40,888 nt of DNA, taken from an uncultured Lachnospiraceae bacterium (GTDB lineage Bacteria; Bacillota; Clostridia; Lachnospirales; Lachnospiraceae). A program made the translations under genes and the position numbers. Under the pieces are notes generated by a model. That model had not been told where the DNA came from, made no database searches, and saw only the letters and a program-made list of their open reading frames with translations. The stretch spans positions 1 through 40,888 of the forward strand of contig CASWRE010000030.1 of the NCBI GenBank assembly GCA_949471785.1. The letters run 5' to 3'. Positions within the stretch are counted from its first letter, which is position 1, and every line of letters starts with the position of its first letter. This document shows positions 14,344 to 23,385 of this stretch, piece by piece.

Positions 14344-17300
14344 TCACAGATACATCTTAAACGTCCGGATCTCAAAAGGATGGAGGGAAAAGCTCACTTT
14401 CGCCCCCTCCACGGCCACGCCGCTGTCATGCTCCAGCAGATTGCAGGGAACGATACGTTTCACCGGGAACTCAGAGGACAGTGTCGCCCGACGGCTTCCT
14501 CCCAGGCATTCGTGCAGCCGGACAATGAGGCACTCCTCATCCTCGGCCTTCTTGACCGCATCCAATTGAATCCCCTCTCCCGAGATTACGGCGATCCTCC
14601 TCTTTTCCGTGAATACCCCTTCCGCCACCTGGGCCGGAAGGTTCAGCCGGTTTGCCTCCTGGATGGTTCCGCCGTCCGTCGGACCCCCTTTATGGGGAAA
14701 CAGGGAATAGGTAAATTGATGGACGCCCATATCCGCCTCCGTATCCGGACTTTTTGCGCTCTTTAACAGGCTCAGCTTTACGGCATTGTCCTTAATGCTG
14801 TAGCCGTACTTGCAGTCATTCAACAGGCTGACGCCGTAGCCCGTCTCCGACAGATCTGCCCATTTGTGGCCGCACACCTCAAACCGCGCCCAGTCCCAGC
14901 TGGTATTCCAGTGGTTCGGCCGTTCCACATGGCCGAACTGGATGTCATACGTCGCCCGGGTCGCCCGGATATCCGTGTAAAAGGCGGTTTTCAGCAGCCG
15001 ATGGGATTCCTGCCAGTCCACCCGGGTCCGAAAATCGATCCTTCTGGAATCGCGGTATACAATCATGTCCTGCAAGATCTCTGACCGGTGATACCGGTAT
15101 ACGAAATGAACTACAGCCCGCAGCGGCCCGGCCTCCCCTATTTCCGGCGGTTTTACACATTTTACGGTTTCTTTTTTCTGGGTGTAAAATATATCAATAT
15201 CCCAGGCGTCATAGTTGACCGGTTTATCTTCATAGATCTCCAGCACATTGCCGCACTGGCCTCGCCGCAGCACCTGGCGTTTTTCTTCCCGGTCGTACAG
15301 CTCCGTGATTTGCCCGTCGTCGTTCCATTTTATAAAATAATAGGGCGTTTCCAGGCTGTTTCTCTCTGGCTGGCGGAATACCTCATCCGGAGCCTGCCGC
15401 CGCGGCCCCATGCAGTCAGGCTCGCCCATGACCCGCTGCTCCGGCGCAATATGACCAGCTTCCTGCTGCTCCCGCTGTCCCGGCCCCGTGCAGTCAGGCG
15501 CACCTGCGCCTTGCTGCTCCGGTGAAATATGAACGGCTTCCTGCGCCTCCCACTGTCCTGGCCCCATGCAGCCAACTTCTTCCGGCGCCTGCCGCTCCGG
15601 CACGAAACGGACGGCCACAGCGCCATAGGGCACTGCATCCACAAGAACCAGACAGCCCTCGTCGCACCTCTGGTAATCCAGCGGACGGCCCTTTACATCC
15701 ACAAAATAACCCGGTTCTCTCTCCGGAATCAGCACCGCCTCTTTTCCCCCGAAGCTGTTAGTGGTATACACCGTATAGGTAAATGGCGCGGTTTTCGTGA
15801 TCTGCCCGAATACCTGCTCCTTCACCTGTTTTGCCAGCTTTTTGATCCTGCCATAGTTTGCGCGGGAATCCTCATAGACCTCGTGAATCGAAGAGCCGGG
15901 GATAATATCATGGAACTGATGGAGAAGCACGCATTCCCAGCAGTCGTGCAGCTCCCGCCCCGCATAGCCCTTCCCCGCCAGCCATGCCATGGAGGACAGC
16001 CATTCCAGCCGGGCCAGGGTATTCTCCAGATACCGGTTCGTCCTTTTATTATAGGCCTGGGAGGTATAGGTCCCTCTGTGGTATTCCAGATACAACTCGC
16101 CGTCCCAGGTATGTACATACCGGTCCGTGTGATCCACCTTCTCGTGTATCCTGCGGAAAAATTCTCCGGCACGGCCGGTTTTCACGTGGGGCAGGCCGGG
16201 AATTCGGTCCATGGCGCGGCACATTTCCAGCATATCGCGGTTTACGCCGCCGCCGCCGTCGCCGTACCCGTAGGAGATCAGGGTTTCCTTGCTCAGTTCT
16301 TTATTTTTAAATTTTTTCCAGCTTCCCATTACGGCCCGCGGCGTAGCCTGACCGTTATAGGTGGAAAAGCGGGCGTCAAGATCGTGTCTCTCATCCGGGG
16401 TATCCACAAAATAGGTCAGGATCTCCGTGCCGTCGATGCCCCTCCACCAGAACAGGTCGTCGGGTATGGAATTGTACTGGTTCCAGCTGATCTTTGTGGT
16501 CATGAACGTGTGAATCTCGCATTGTTTTAAAATCTGGGGAAGAGCCCAGCTATATCCGAATACGTCCGGCAGCCAGAGATACTCGCAGATCGTCCCGAAC
16601 TCCCGCTCCAGAAAACGGGTTCCGTAGAGGAACTGGCGTACCAGGGACTCGCCGGAGGGTACGTTACAATCCGCCTCCACCCACATGCCGCCGTTGGCCT
16701 CCCATCTGCCCTGACGCACCCGCTCTTTTATTTTTGCGTAAATTTCCGGGCAGTCTTCTTTGATATACTGATATAACTGGGGCTGGGTCTGCAAAAAAAT
16801 ATACTCCCCATACTGCTCCATAAGCCTGAGCACCGTGGAAAAAGACCGCTGCGCTTTCTCGCGGGTATGCTTCAGCCTCCACAGCCAGGCTACGTCGATA
16901 TGGGTGTGGCCCACCATATTCACGGTGACGTCCGTACGTTTCTCAAGCCGTCCAAGCTCCGCCAGCAACACCCTGTGTGCTTCCTCCGCCGTCGCGTAAA
17001 AAGCGTCCTCATCCCAGTTGATACAGGCGAAGGCCCGCTCCAGGACGCCTTTTAAATCCTCGTACACTTCCCCGTCCCGGTCTGTGATTTTCAGCGTCTC
17101 CGTGATGGCCTTGGAGAAATAATATAGTTCGTCCGTCTTATTATGCAGCCAGCCGACGTCTGCCCGTCGGCACTGGTGGTAAAAGGTATGGTGTCTGCCG
17201 CCTCCCTCCAGCCCCGTCCAGAGCAAAAATGCCAGGCTGGCAGTTTTTCCCTCCAGGCCGTCAAAAAACACTTCCCTGTGGTTGGCATCCACACCCTGGT

Positions 17301-17634
17301 ACGGATGGCCGTCCACATACAAGAGGGACTCAAACCCGCTGTTGTTGCCCGATCCCGTCTCGCCGAAATCGAAAAGGCCGACGACCCGGCAGTCCTCTCT
17401 GGCCTCCGGCAGCCGGATCGTTTTCTCCAGCCAGAGATAACGGTCCCTCCCCGTGAAATGGTCGTGGAGGTCGAATGCCGGCCCCTCAATCTTTTCCGGA
17501 ATTTCCCGGTAAACGTCGTCCTTCCCCAAATCCCCCTCCAGGGATGCGAAGGGGGCTATACACTCTTGTCCCAGATATCTGCGCTTTTCCAGCTCTTCCA
17601 CACGTCTTTCAAATTTTTCGATAGTAAAAAACAT
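14344..17634 (-). CDS. Alpha-mannosidase, GH38
   Basis: The 1096-residue protein has the bacterial GH38 layout: an N-terminal beta domain (1-230), catalytic barrel with zinc-binding GHTHIDVAWLW (242-252), GGMWVEADCN (315-324) and WLPDVFGYS containing the nucleophile Asp357, a three-helix middle domain (about 520-620) and long C-terminal beta domains. It removes alpha-mannose residues from N-glycan or mannan fragments; there is no signal peptide. It is convergent to the hemicellulose cluster and starts after AGGTGAAGG. Unusual is an insertion at about 690-745 made of 26-residue imperfect repeats rich in Gly, Pro, Glu and Gln (see 15404-15637), in a linker between beta domains. It is probably active, since all catalytic motifs are intact. 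Confidence 0.93.
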   Translation of the reverse strand: MFFTIEKFERRVEELEKRRYLGQECIAPFASLEGDLGKDDVYREIPEKIEGPAFDLHDHFTGRDRYLWLEKTIRLPEAREDCRVVGLFDFGETGSGNNSGFESLLYVDGHPYQGVDANHREVFFDGLEGKTASLAFLLWTGLEGGGRHHTFYHQCRRADVGWLHNKTDELYYFSKAITETLKITDRDGEVYEDLKGVLERAFACINWDEDAFYATAEEAHRVLLAELGRLEKRTDVTVNMVGHTHIDVAWLWRLKHTREKAQRSFSTVLRLMEQYGEYIFLQTQPQLYQYIKEDCPEIYAKIKERVRQGRWEANGGMWVEADCNVPSGESLVRQFLYGTRFLEREFGTICEYLWLPDVFGYSWALPQILKQCEIHTFMTTKISWNQYNSIPDDLFWWRGIDGTEILTYFVDTPDERHDLDARFSTYNGQATPRAVMGSWKKFKNKELSKETLISYGYGDGGGGVNRDMLEMCRAMDRIPGLPHVKTGRAGEFFRRIHEKVDHTDRYVHTWDGELYLEYHRGTYTSQAYNKRTNRYLENTLARLEWLSSMAWLAGKGYAGRELHDCWECVLLHQFHDIIPGSSIHEVYEDSRANYGRIKKLAKQVKEQVFGQITKTAPFTYTVYTTNSFGGKEAVLIPEREPGYFVDVKGRPLDYQRCDEGCLVLVDAVPYGAVAVRFVPERQAPEEVGCMGPGQWEAQEAVHISPEQQGAGAPDCTGPGQREQQEAGHIAPEQRVMGEPDCMGPRRQAPDEVFRQPERNSLETPYYFIKWNDDGQITELYDREEKRQVLRRGQCGNVLEIYEDKPVNYDAWDIDIFYTQKKETVKCVKPPEIGEAGPLRAVVHFVYRYHRSEILQDMIVYRDSRRIDFRTRVDWQESHRLLKTAFYTDIRATRATYDIQFGHVERPNHWNTSWDWARFEVCGHKWADLSETGYGVSLLNDCKYGYSIKDNAVKLSLLKSAKSPDTEADMGVHQFTYSLFPHKGGPTDGGTIQEANRLNLPAQVAEGVFTEKRRIAVISGEGIQLDAVKKAEDEECLIVRLHECLGGSRRATLSSEFPVKRIVPCNLLEHDSGVAVEGAKVSFSLHPFEIRTFKMYL
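15404..15637 (-). repeat. 78-bp imperfect tandem repeats inside the GH38 gene
   Basis: The marker GGCCCC(A/G)TGCAG(T/C)C occurs at 15404, 15482 and 15560, exactly 78 bp (26 codons) apart, so at least two full units and a partial one are present. Each unit encodes a variant of CMGPGQ-EQQEA-HI-PEQ---GEPD. The repeat length keeps the reading frame. It looks like a flexible linker expanded by slippage; unit number may vary between strains. Confidence 0.75.
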
Positions 17635-17660
17635 GCCTTCACCTCTTATTCCTTCTGCGC

Positions 17661-17879
17661 TTACAAGTTCCTGTTATACTCGTCCACCATATCTCTCACC
17701 AGGCGGACGCGCTCGATATTCCCGATGGAGGACAGTTCGTCGGAGATGCCCAGGATCAGATGCGGCGTGAACAGATCGATGCATTCCCGCACCTGCGCCC
17801 GCAGCGTCACGTCCCCCTGGGGTTTGGGCGTAATGGCCTCTATATCCATACTAGATCTTCCGGCAGATGGGCGTATCAT
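17661..17879 (-). pseudogene. Remnant of a uroporphyrinogen-decarboxylase-like methyltransferase
   Basis: A 72-residue frame contains MDIEAITPKPQGDVTLR and, a few residues later, RECIDLFTPHLILGISDELSSIGNIERVRLVRDMVDEYN. These are two pieces of the C-terminal part of the URO-D/MtaA-like family, with the intervening stretch missing, so this is an internally deleted fragment. Just upstream, in another frame, the bases near 17866-17895 read IHLPDDTPICRKI, possibly more of the same gene. Full members have about 340-380 residues and move methyl groups to or from corrinoids. It is too short to act. It sits between the GH38 start and a foldback element, suggesting local rearrangement. Confidence 0.65.
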
Positions 17880-18000
17880 CGGGAAGATGGATCATAGCAC
17901 GGCTTTCCTTTCTGTGGTTTGTCCATGTTATGCTATCATAATCCTGCCGCTCTTTCAATAAGGCGGCGCATAAAACCCCCTTTTGCAGTATGAGAGAATG

Positions 18001-18310
18001 GTTACTGTTCGCTCCCGATGTCATTTAGATAAGCCCGGACGCTGTCGGCTGTGGCAGATATGTTCTGTGCGGGCAGGGGCAACGCTGCGGTGAACTAACT
18101 GCTAACTGCGACTTACAAAAAATCGTCCACTGGACGTTTTTTTGCACACTGAGGCGAGACGCTCGGGAAGAGCCCTCGCGCCTAAGTCTCCGTAAGCAGT
18201 GGACTTTACCTCCGCTAAAAGCGCCCCCGAAATGCCCTTCCAGAACATATCTGCCACAGCCGACAGCTGTTCAACGGCTTATCTAAATGATATTGGGAGT
18301 AAACAGTAAT
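18001..18310. repeat. 310-bp foldback element with two nested inverted repeats
   Basis: The outer arms 18001-18035 and 18276-18310 match in inverse at 30 of 35 positions (core TCATTTAGATAAGCC). The inner arms 18041-18067 and 18241-18267 match perfectly over 27 bp. The middle carries GTCCACTGGAC within a dyad (18125-18135), then TTTTGCACACT. As RNA or single-stranded DNA it would fold into one long hairpin. It has no ORF and resembles a non-autonomous mobile or intergenic repeat. It shares inner words with the element at 4284-4519. It fills most of the 17880-18352 gap; 17880-18000 shows only the possible URO-D debris. Confidence 0.8.
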
Positions 18311-18340
18311 ATAGAAAGCGCCGGAGACGGCGCTTTCTAT
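18311..18340 (-). terminator. Hairpin after yitT
   Basis: A 13-pair perfect stem (18311-18323 with 18328-18340, loop GAGA) lies 12 bp after the yitT stop, read leftward. The T-run is poor, but the position fits a terminator for the long leftward operon. Confidence 0.55.
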
Positions 18341-18352
18341 GACGTGCGTGAA

Positions 18353-19228
18353 CTATAGTCGCTTTTCGTAATTGCCCATGACCATACTTCCCTCGGTGAT
18401 GGAGACGAAGGCCTGGGGATCGATTTCCCGGACGATCTGTTTGATTCGGCCCACCTCATATTTGGAAACAATGACGTAGAGGATATGTTCCTTTTCATGG
18501 GTGTAGGCGCCTTCGCCGTCCCAGCAGGTGACGCCTCTTTTCAACTGCCGCATGATCTCCGAGGCGATGCCTTTCTTTTTGCTGAAAATCAGCACGCTCA
18601 CGTTGATATTCTGGATATGGATTTTGTCGGTGGTGAGACTGGCCACGGTGGCAAAGATCAGGGAGTAGATCACGATCTCCAGATCAAAGAGGGCCAGACA
18701 GACGGCATAAATTACGGCGTTGATCAGGATCGTAATCTTGCCTACGCTCATATTTTTATAGATTTTGGAGCAGATGAGCCCCACAATCTCCAGTCCGCCG
18801 CTGCAGGCGTGCCCTCGCAGCACCAGGCCGCTGCCAGTACCGCAGACGATGCCGCCCACGATACAGGCAGTCAGGTAGTCGTCGATGATCGGCACTTTCG
18901 GAATCGGCAAAAACAGCAGCATGGTGGACTGGAGGGCCACCATGGTCAGCGTCTTGACGGTGAATTTTTTGCCCAGAACGCGGTAGCCCGCATATAAAAG
19001 CGGGATATTCAAGATAAAATAGATAATACTGGCGATGTTGACGGTTCGCAGAAAATCCCAGTGGAGGATTTCAATAAAAAGGTAGGAGAGCAGCTGGGCA
19101 ATACCCAGCGGGCCGCCGCTGAACAGATTCAGCGGTACGATAAAGGTGTTAAAGCCGAAGGCGTAGATCAGGCTGCCTCCGAGGATGTAGATGAGCTGTA
19201 TGCCGCGTTCCGGTAAATTCTTGTTCAT
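18353..19228 (-). CDS. YitT family membrane protein (DUF2179)
   Basis: The 291-residue protein has five to six membrane segments in the first 200 residues, including GGSLIYAFGFNTFIVPLNLFSGG and GLVLRGHACSGGLEIVGL, and a C-terminal soluble DUF2179 domain (about 205-290: GVTCWDGEGAYTHEKEHILYVIVSKYEVGRIKQIVREIDPQAFVSITEG). This is the standard YitT plan. The function of the family is not established; the soluble domain may bind a ligand or regulate transport. It is the last gene of the etf operon, 23 bp after etfA. Whether it moves a pathway compound or is a passenger is unknown. Confidence 0.92.
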   Translation of the reverse strand: MNKNLPERGIQLIYILGGSLIYAFGFNTFIVPLNLFSGGPLGIAQLLSYLFIEILHWDFLRTVNIASIIYFILNIPLLYAGYRVLGKKFTVKTLTMVALQSTMLLFLPIPKVPIIDDYLTACIVGGIVCGTGSGLVLRGHACSGGLEIVGLICSKIYKNMSVGKITILINAVIYAVCLALFDLEIVIYSLIFATVASLTTDKIHIQNINVSVLIFSKKKGIASEIMRQLKRGVTCWDGEGAYTHEKEHILYVIVSKYEVGRIKQIVREIDPQAFVSITEGSMVMGNYEKRL

Positions 19229-19251
19229 GTCTTTCTTCTATACTCCCTGTG

Positions 19252-20226
19252 TTATTTTTCTTTGAGCTGCCCAATCAGCTCCGGTACGATCTCGTACAGA
19301 TCGCCGCATATGGCAGTGTGGGCGGCCCGGAAGATTTCCGCTTCCGGGTCGATGTTTACGGCCAGGATCTTTTGTGCCTGACGGATACCGGCCCGAAACT
19401 GCAAAGACCCGGAGATGCCGAAGGTAATCAGCTTCCGGGGGCGGACGCTGTGGCCGGACAGGCCGATCTGGGCTTCCGGGGGCAGGAATCCCCGCTCCAC
19501 CAGCACGCGGCTTCCGGCCAGTCCGGCTCCCAGAAGGGCGGCCAGCTCCCGGAACATCTCCAGATCCTCTTTATCTTTCAGGCCTCCGCCGACGGCCAGC
19601 AGAAGGCTGCAGGTATCGATTTCTTCAGCGGCATCTGCCGGCTCGATTCCCAGAAGCCGTATGGCGGACGTCCGCGCCGTATTTCGGCAGAGAATCCATT
19701 CCGGGGACGGGCAGTATTCTGTCCGATCTGCCGGAGGCATCACGCCGGGACGGACCGTGGCGATCTGCGGCCGTCTGTTCGGCGTGAGGATGTGGGCCAT
19801 GATGTTGCCGCCGAAAGCCGGCCGGGTCTGGATCAGCCGGTTTTCGGTATCCAGCGCAAGCTCTGTACAGTCGGCGGTGATGCCGGTGCGAAATATTGCC
19901 GCTACGCGGGGAGCCAGGGAACGGCCTTCCGGAGAGCCGCCCACCAGAAGGATATCCGGGTCTTCCCGGCGGATTGTATCTGCCAGCAGATCGGCATAAC
20001 GGTCGGCCCGGAAATCCCCGGCGTCTTTCCAGATATAGATGCGGGAAAGCCCGTAGGCGGAGAGTTCGTCTCTGCAGTTTTCCGCCTGGTCATGGATCAG
20101 GATCAGGCTGTATTCCAGACCGCTTTTCGCTGCCAGGGCGCGGCTCTTTCCGATCAGTTCCCGCGTGACGGCCGAGAGGCCGACGCCGTCCGTTTCTCCG
20201 TAAATTAAAATGCGTTTTTGCTTCAC
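19252..20226 (-). CDS. etfA: Electron transfer flavoprotein alpha subunit (first pair)
   Basis: The 324-residue protein has the N-terminal alpha/beta ETF domain and a C-terminal FAD-binding domain with GSRVLVERGFLPPEAQIGLSGHSVRPRKLITFGISGSLQFRAGI and ILAVNIDPEAEIFRAA (about 230-305). The IGLSGH version is the form in FixB/CaiB-like ETFs. It pairs with the EtfB encoded just upstream (stop and start overlap by four bases). It lacks the N-terminal ferredoxin domain of LctC-type bifurcating subunits. It accepts electrons from a flavin dehydrogenase, here probably the FAD oxidase at 21038-22438. The presence of a second, divergent pair in the same operon is unusual. Confidence 0.92.
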   Translation of the reverse strand: MKQKRILIYGETDGVGLSAVTRELIGKSRALAAKSGLEYSLILIHDQAENCRDELSAYGLSRIYIWKDAGDFRADRYADLLADTIRREDPDILLVGGSPEGRSLAPRVAAIFRTGITADCTELALDTENRLIQTRPAFGGNIMAHILTPNRRPQIATVRPGVMPPADRTEYCPSPEWILCRNTARTSAIRLLGIEPADAAEEIDTCSLLLAVGGGLKDKEDLEMFRELAALLGAGLAGSRVLVERGFLPPEAQIGLSGHSVRPRKLITFGISGSLQFRAGIRQAQKILAVNIDPEAEIFRAAHTAICGDLYEIVPELIGQLKEK

Positions 20227-21026
20227 CGAATCCCTCCCTCCGTCTGTTCATCCAGCCATTCCAGGATATAGGCGGCGGCTTCTTTTCCTTTCATGGAAAC
20301 GGCGGCGGCAGGCGCCGGTTCCCGGGGAGAAAAGATCTTGATTACCCGGGTGCCGGAGCCCGGCCTTCCGTAATGGGAAGAATCCCGGTCGGGGAGTTCC
20401 TGCAGGGTGAGGATTTCCGGCTGTCTTTTTTTGGCGGCGATCTTTGCCCCCAGCCCCGGTATGCGGGGTACGGCCAGTTCCCGCTCCACTGTCAGCAGGC
20501 AGGGGAAATCTATCCGGCAGGAGGCGTGTCCCTTTGCCGTCAGGGCCGTGACCGTGCAGCTTGCCGGCGTGACCGCATGAATGCGGGAGACCCAGTAGAT
20601 ACTGGGGATTTCCATAAACTGGGCGATGGCGCCGCCCACCTGGGCGGTATCCCCGTCGGTGGTCTGCCGGCCGCAGAGGATCAGGTCAAAGGGCCCCCTG
20701 GCCGTTATGGCCTGGGACAGGGCGTAGGCGGTGGCTACGGCGTCCGCTCCGGCAAATTCCGGCCCCGTGAGGAGCACAGACCGGTCTGCCCCCATGGCAA
20801 AGGCTTCCCGCAGGAGGCTCTCGGCGCTTTCCGGCCCCATGGAGAAGACCGTGACCTTTCCGCCATATTCTTCTTTAAGCCGCAGGGCCGTTTCCAGGGC
20901 GGTGAGATCGTATACATTGATGACGGGCGGGATGTCCTTTCGGATCAGCGTGCCCATCCCCTCGTCCATTTTTCCTTCATTTAGAGCGGGCACCTGCTTC
21001 ATGCATACGGCTATTTGTAACATCAT
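20223..21026 (-). CDS. etfB: Electron transfer flavoprotein beta subunit (first pair)
   Basis: The 267-residue product opens with MMLQIAVCMKQVPA, the conserved EtfB start, and continues with VINVYDLTALETALRLKEEYGGKVTVFSMGP and LCGRQTTDGDTAQVGGAIAQFMEIPSI, the nucleotide-binding loop; AVPRIPGLGAKIAAKK is the recognition-loop region for partner dehydrogenases. I chose the start at 21026 because GAGGAAAGC lies directly upstream; a frame extension reaches back into the oxidase gene. It lies 11 bp after the FAD oxidase and overlaps etfA by four bases. The DGDTAQVG loop is the one that in bifurcating ETFs binds FAD rather than AMP, so electron bifurcation is possible but not shown. Confidence 0.93.
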   Translation of the reverse strand: MMLQIAVCMKQVPALNEGKMDEGMGTLIRKDIPPVINVYDLTALETALRLKEEYGGKVTVFSMGPESAESLLREAFAMGADRSVLLTGPEFAGADAVATAYALSQAITARGPFDLILCGRQTTDGDTAQVGGAIAQFMEIPSIYWVSRIHAVTPASCTVTALTAKGHASCRIDFPCLLTVERELAVPRIPGLGAKIAAKKRQPEILTLQELPDRDSSHYGRPGSGTRVIKIFSPREPAPAAAVSMKGKEAAAYILEWLDEQTEGGIR

Positions 21027-21037
21027 GCTTTCCTCAT

Positions 21038-22438
21038 TTATGGGTGTGTCGTCAGTTTTTTCCGTAAAATACCGGCGGGGTCCCATTCGGCCGTCAGGGT
21101 TTCGAAAATTTCTCTTTTCGCTTCCGGCAATAATCCGTCAAGCAGGTTTTTGGTCAGTTTTCCGACGCCATATTCTCCAGCCGTCGTGCCGCCCCTGGCC
21201 TGGCATTCCCTGGCCCAGCTTCTGAGCAGCTGTTTTCCGGCCTCATATTTCTCGGCATTTTCCGGCATCAGGTTCGCATACAGGCTGCCTGTCCCCGCGT
21301 GTCCGTAGATATAGCAGGGTATATCTACGATCGCGGCGCTCTTCCGGTATCGGGTCAGGGTATCTGTAAAGGGCTCCCCGGGAAACGTCATGTCCGCAGT
21401 CAGTTTGGTTATGGCCGGATCAGTACGCTTGATTTCGTCTATGCGGGCATTGACCAGCTCGGAGGCGGCTCCGCGAAAGTGCTGCAGTCGTTCTGCCTCG
21501 GCTTCACCGGATAGGGCCCAGGTGTCCTCGTCTGTGCAGCCGCAGTCTGCGGACAGCTCCAGCAGCTCCCCGGCCAGTTCCTCCACCCCGTCCTCCGGGC
21601 CGTGCAGCTCCATATAGACCGCTCCGGCCGGGTCCGCGGGAAGCTCCGGCAGATCCCTGAGCTTTGCCATGGAAGCCCTATTTGCCTTTATCAGCACGAG
21701 CACGGGGCCGTCCAGGTATTCCAGAGCAGCTACAAAGGCGGCGGCCTCCCTGTGGGCCTGGGCGATGCGTCTTGCGCCTTCCACAAAGCGGGCGGCGGCG
21801 TTTTCTGTTTTCAGAAAGAAGCAGATGGCCCACAGGCTTTCAGGACGGGGAATCAGTGTGAGCTCCAGAGCCGTGATGACGCCCCCGGCGCCTTCGCCGC
21901 CGACAATCTGTCCGAACAGTTCGCGTTCTTCCCGGGCCGACACGGTTTTTCTGCGTCCGTCCGCCGCCAGGAAACGTACCGAGGCGATGTTGGCCCGGGC
22001 GTCGCCGTAATGATAGGAGCAGATGCCCCGGGAATTGTTTGCGGCGATGCCGCCTGCGGAAGCCGTCTCGGCGGTGGGCCAGACGGGCCAGAACAGGCGG
22101 TTTTTCCCGGCCAGACCACGGATTTCTTTTTTTAGATCCAGGACCGTGGCGCCGGGTTCCACGGTCAGCAGGGCGCCGTCTTTTGTTTTTTCGTAATGAA
22201 GCACTTTCGTCATACGGCTCAGGTTCATGACGTGGCCGCCCTGCGGGACGGCGCCTCCGGTCACGCCGGTCAGGCCGCCCTGGAGGGTGACGGGGGTTTT
22301 TGATGCGGCCATATGGGCCAGGATTTCGGCGGCTTCGTCCTCCGTTTCCGGAAAAGAGAGGCTGTCGCAATAGCCGGTAAGCCTGGATTCGTCCCCGATA
22401 AATTGTCGGTATTTCTCCTCCATTTGATAAATTTTCAT
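21038..22438 (-). CDS. GlcD/D-lactate dehydrogenase-type FAD-linked oxidase
   Basis: The 466-residue protein has a PCMH-type FAD-binding half (40-215: TPVTLQGGLTGVTGGAVPQGGHVMNLSRM, then GTVLDLKKEI, GICSYHYGDARANI) and a C-terminal substrate domain ending with IYGHAGTGSLYANL and GGTTAGEYGVGKLTKNLL. These enzymes oxidise 2-hydroxy acids such as D-lactate, glycolate or D-2-hydroxyglutarate. In anaerobes, LctD works with an ETF. It overlaps the preceding etfA by four bases and lies between two ETF pairs, so it probably feeds one or both of them. In this island its substrate may be a hydroxy acid made from the quaternary amine; that is inference. Confidence 0.9.
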   Translation of the reverse strand: MKIYQMEEKYRQFIGDESRLTGYCDSLSFPETEDEAAEILAHMAASKTPVTLQGGLTGVTGGAVPQGGHVMNLSRMTKVLHYEKTKDGALLTVEPGATVLDLKKEIRGLAGKNRLFWPVWPTAETASAGGIAANNSRGICSYHYGDARANIASVRFLAADGRRKTVSAREERELFGQIVGGEGAGGVITALELTLIPRPESLWAICFFLKTENAAARFVEGARRIAQAHREAAAFVAALEYLDGPVLVLIKANRASMAKLRDLPELPADPAGAVYMELHGPEDGVEELAGELLELSADCGCTDEDTWALSGEAEAERLQHFRGAASELVNARIDEIKRTDPAITKLTADMTFPGEPFTDTLTRYRKSAAIVDIPCYIYGHAGTGSLYANLMPENAEKYEAGKQLLRSWARECQARGGTTAGEYGVGKLTKNLLDGLLPEAKREIFETLTAEWDPAGILRKKLTTHP

Positions 22439-23385
22439 GACAAACTCCTATCTTGTCGGATCAACCGGATCAGCTCCGGCAGGATCTCTTTATAGTCCCC
22501 CTGGACGACGGCGTCCGCAAGACGCATAATGGGAGCCTCTGGATCGGTGTTTACGGCAAGAATGACGCCGCTTTTTTCAATACCGGCAAAGAATGCGGCC
22601 GCACCCGAGATTCCGGCGGCAATGCATAATTTGGGGGCGGCGGAGATCCCCGATATGCCGATCACGGAAGATAACGGCGCCCAGCCGCCCATGGCGGCGG
22701 GCTTGCTCACGCCGAAGCCGGCGTCCATACAGGCCGCCAGTTCCTGCAGGCAGGCAAGTCCCTCCGGGCCTCCGGCTCCATTGCCCCCGGCCACCAGGAG
22801 CTTCGCTGTCTCCAGGCTGTTTTCTTTGCTGTTCTCCAGAAAAGAGATTTCATTTTCGGCGTTTTCGTCCTCCAGAACAAGTATGTTTGGGGCCGGATGG
22901 GTGTATCCTGTCTCTGTATCCGGCGGCAGCCCTTTGGCCAGAGAGACAAAGCAGGGCAGCTTTCTGGCCAGAAACCGGGCTTCCATGTGATGGGAATAGA
23001 CCCTTTTGCGGAAAAAAAGCTGTTCGTTTTCCTGTTCTGCGGCACAGACGCCGATGCAGGAGCTGCCGCCGCACCGGCCATACAGGCGGGCGGCCAGCCC
23101 GGCGGAATCGGGGTCGTCTCCGAAAAGATATAACCTGTCGGCTGTAGTTTCCCGGGCTAGCAGGGCAAGGAGCGGTTCCGGATCGTAGATTGCTTTTATT
23201 ACGGCCGTTATCCGGTTCCAGGGGATGCGTCCGGCCAGCTTAACCGCCGTATCCTCGTCGGGACAGAGGAGCAGGCACTGCTCAGGCTCATCTTCGGGCC
23301 AGGATTTCTTAAAGAAGGCGGCCGCCCGGGAGACAGAGGAGGGAGCGCCTGCGTCGTAACCGTTTAAAATCATAAATTTTTTCAT
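22435..23385 (-). CDS. Electron transfer flavoprotein alpha subunit, divergent (second pair)
   Basis: The 316-residue protein keeps the C-terminal ETF alpha FAD domain: LLVAGGNGAGG, GFGVSKPAAMGGWAPLSSVIGISGISAAPKLCIAAGISGAAAFFAGIEKSGVILAVNTDPEAPIMRLADAVVQGDYKEILPELI. The usual SRPAVDAGW and QVGQTG motifs are changed (SKPAAMGGW, VIGISG), and the N-terminal half (1-180) is hard to align by eye. It is preceded by its EtfB partner (four-base overlap) and followed by the FAD oxidase (four-base overlap). The divergence suggests a specialised partner or a non-bifurcating role. Confident as an ETF alpha relative, less so as a functional electron carrier. Confidence 0.85.
   Translation of the reverse strand: MKKFMILNGYDAGAPSSVSRAAAFFKKSWPEDEPEQCLLLCPDEDTAVKLAGRIPWNRITAVIKAIYDPEPLLALLARETTADRLYLFGDDPDSAGLAARLYGRCGGSSCIGVCAAEQENEQLFFRKRVYSHHMEARFLARKLPCFVSLAKGLPPDTETGYTHPAPNILVLEDENAENEISFLENSKENSLETAKLLVAGGNGAGGPEGLACLQELAACMDAGFGVSKPAAMGGWAPLSSVIGISGISAAPKLCIAAGISGAAAFFAGIEKSGVILAVNTDPEAPIMRLADAVVQGDYKEILPELIRLIRQDRSLS

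Noticed and set aside
15404..15637. CRISPR array
   Set aside because: The 78-bp units are in-frame coding repeats without unique spacers, and no cas gene is present.
17661..17879. A working corrinoid methyltransferase as partner for the MttB homologue
   Set aside because: Only about 70 residues of two separated C-terminal pieces remain; it cannot fold as a URO-D barrel.
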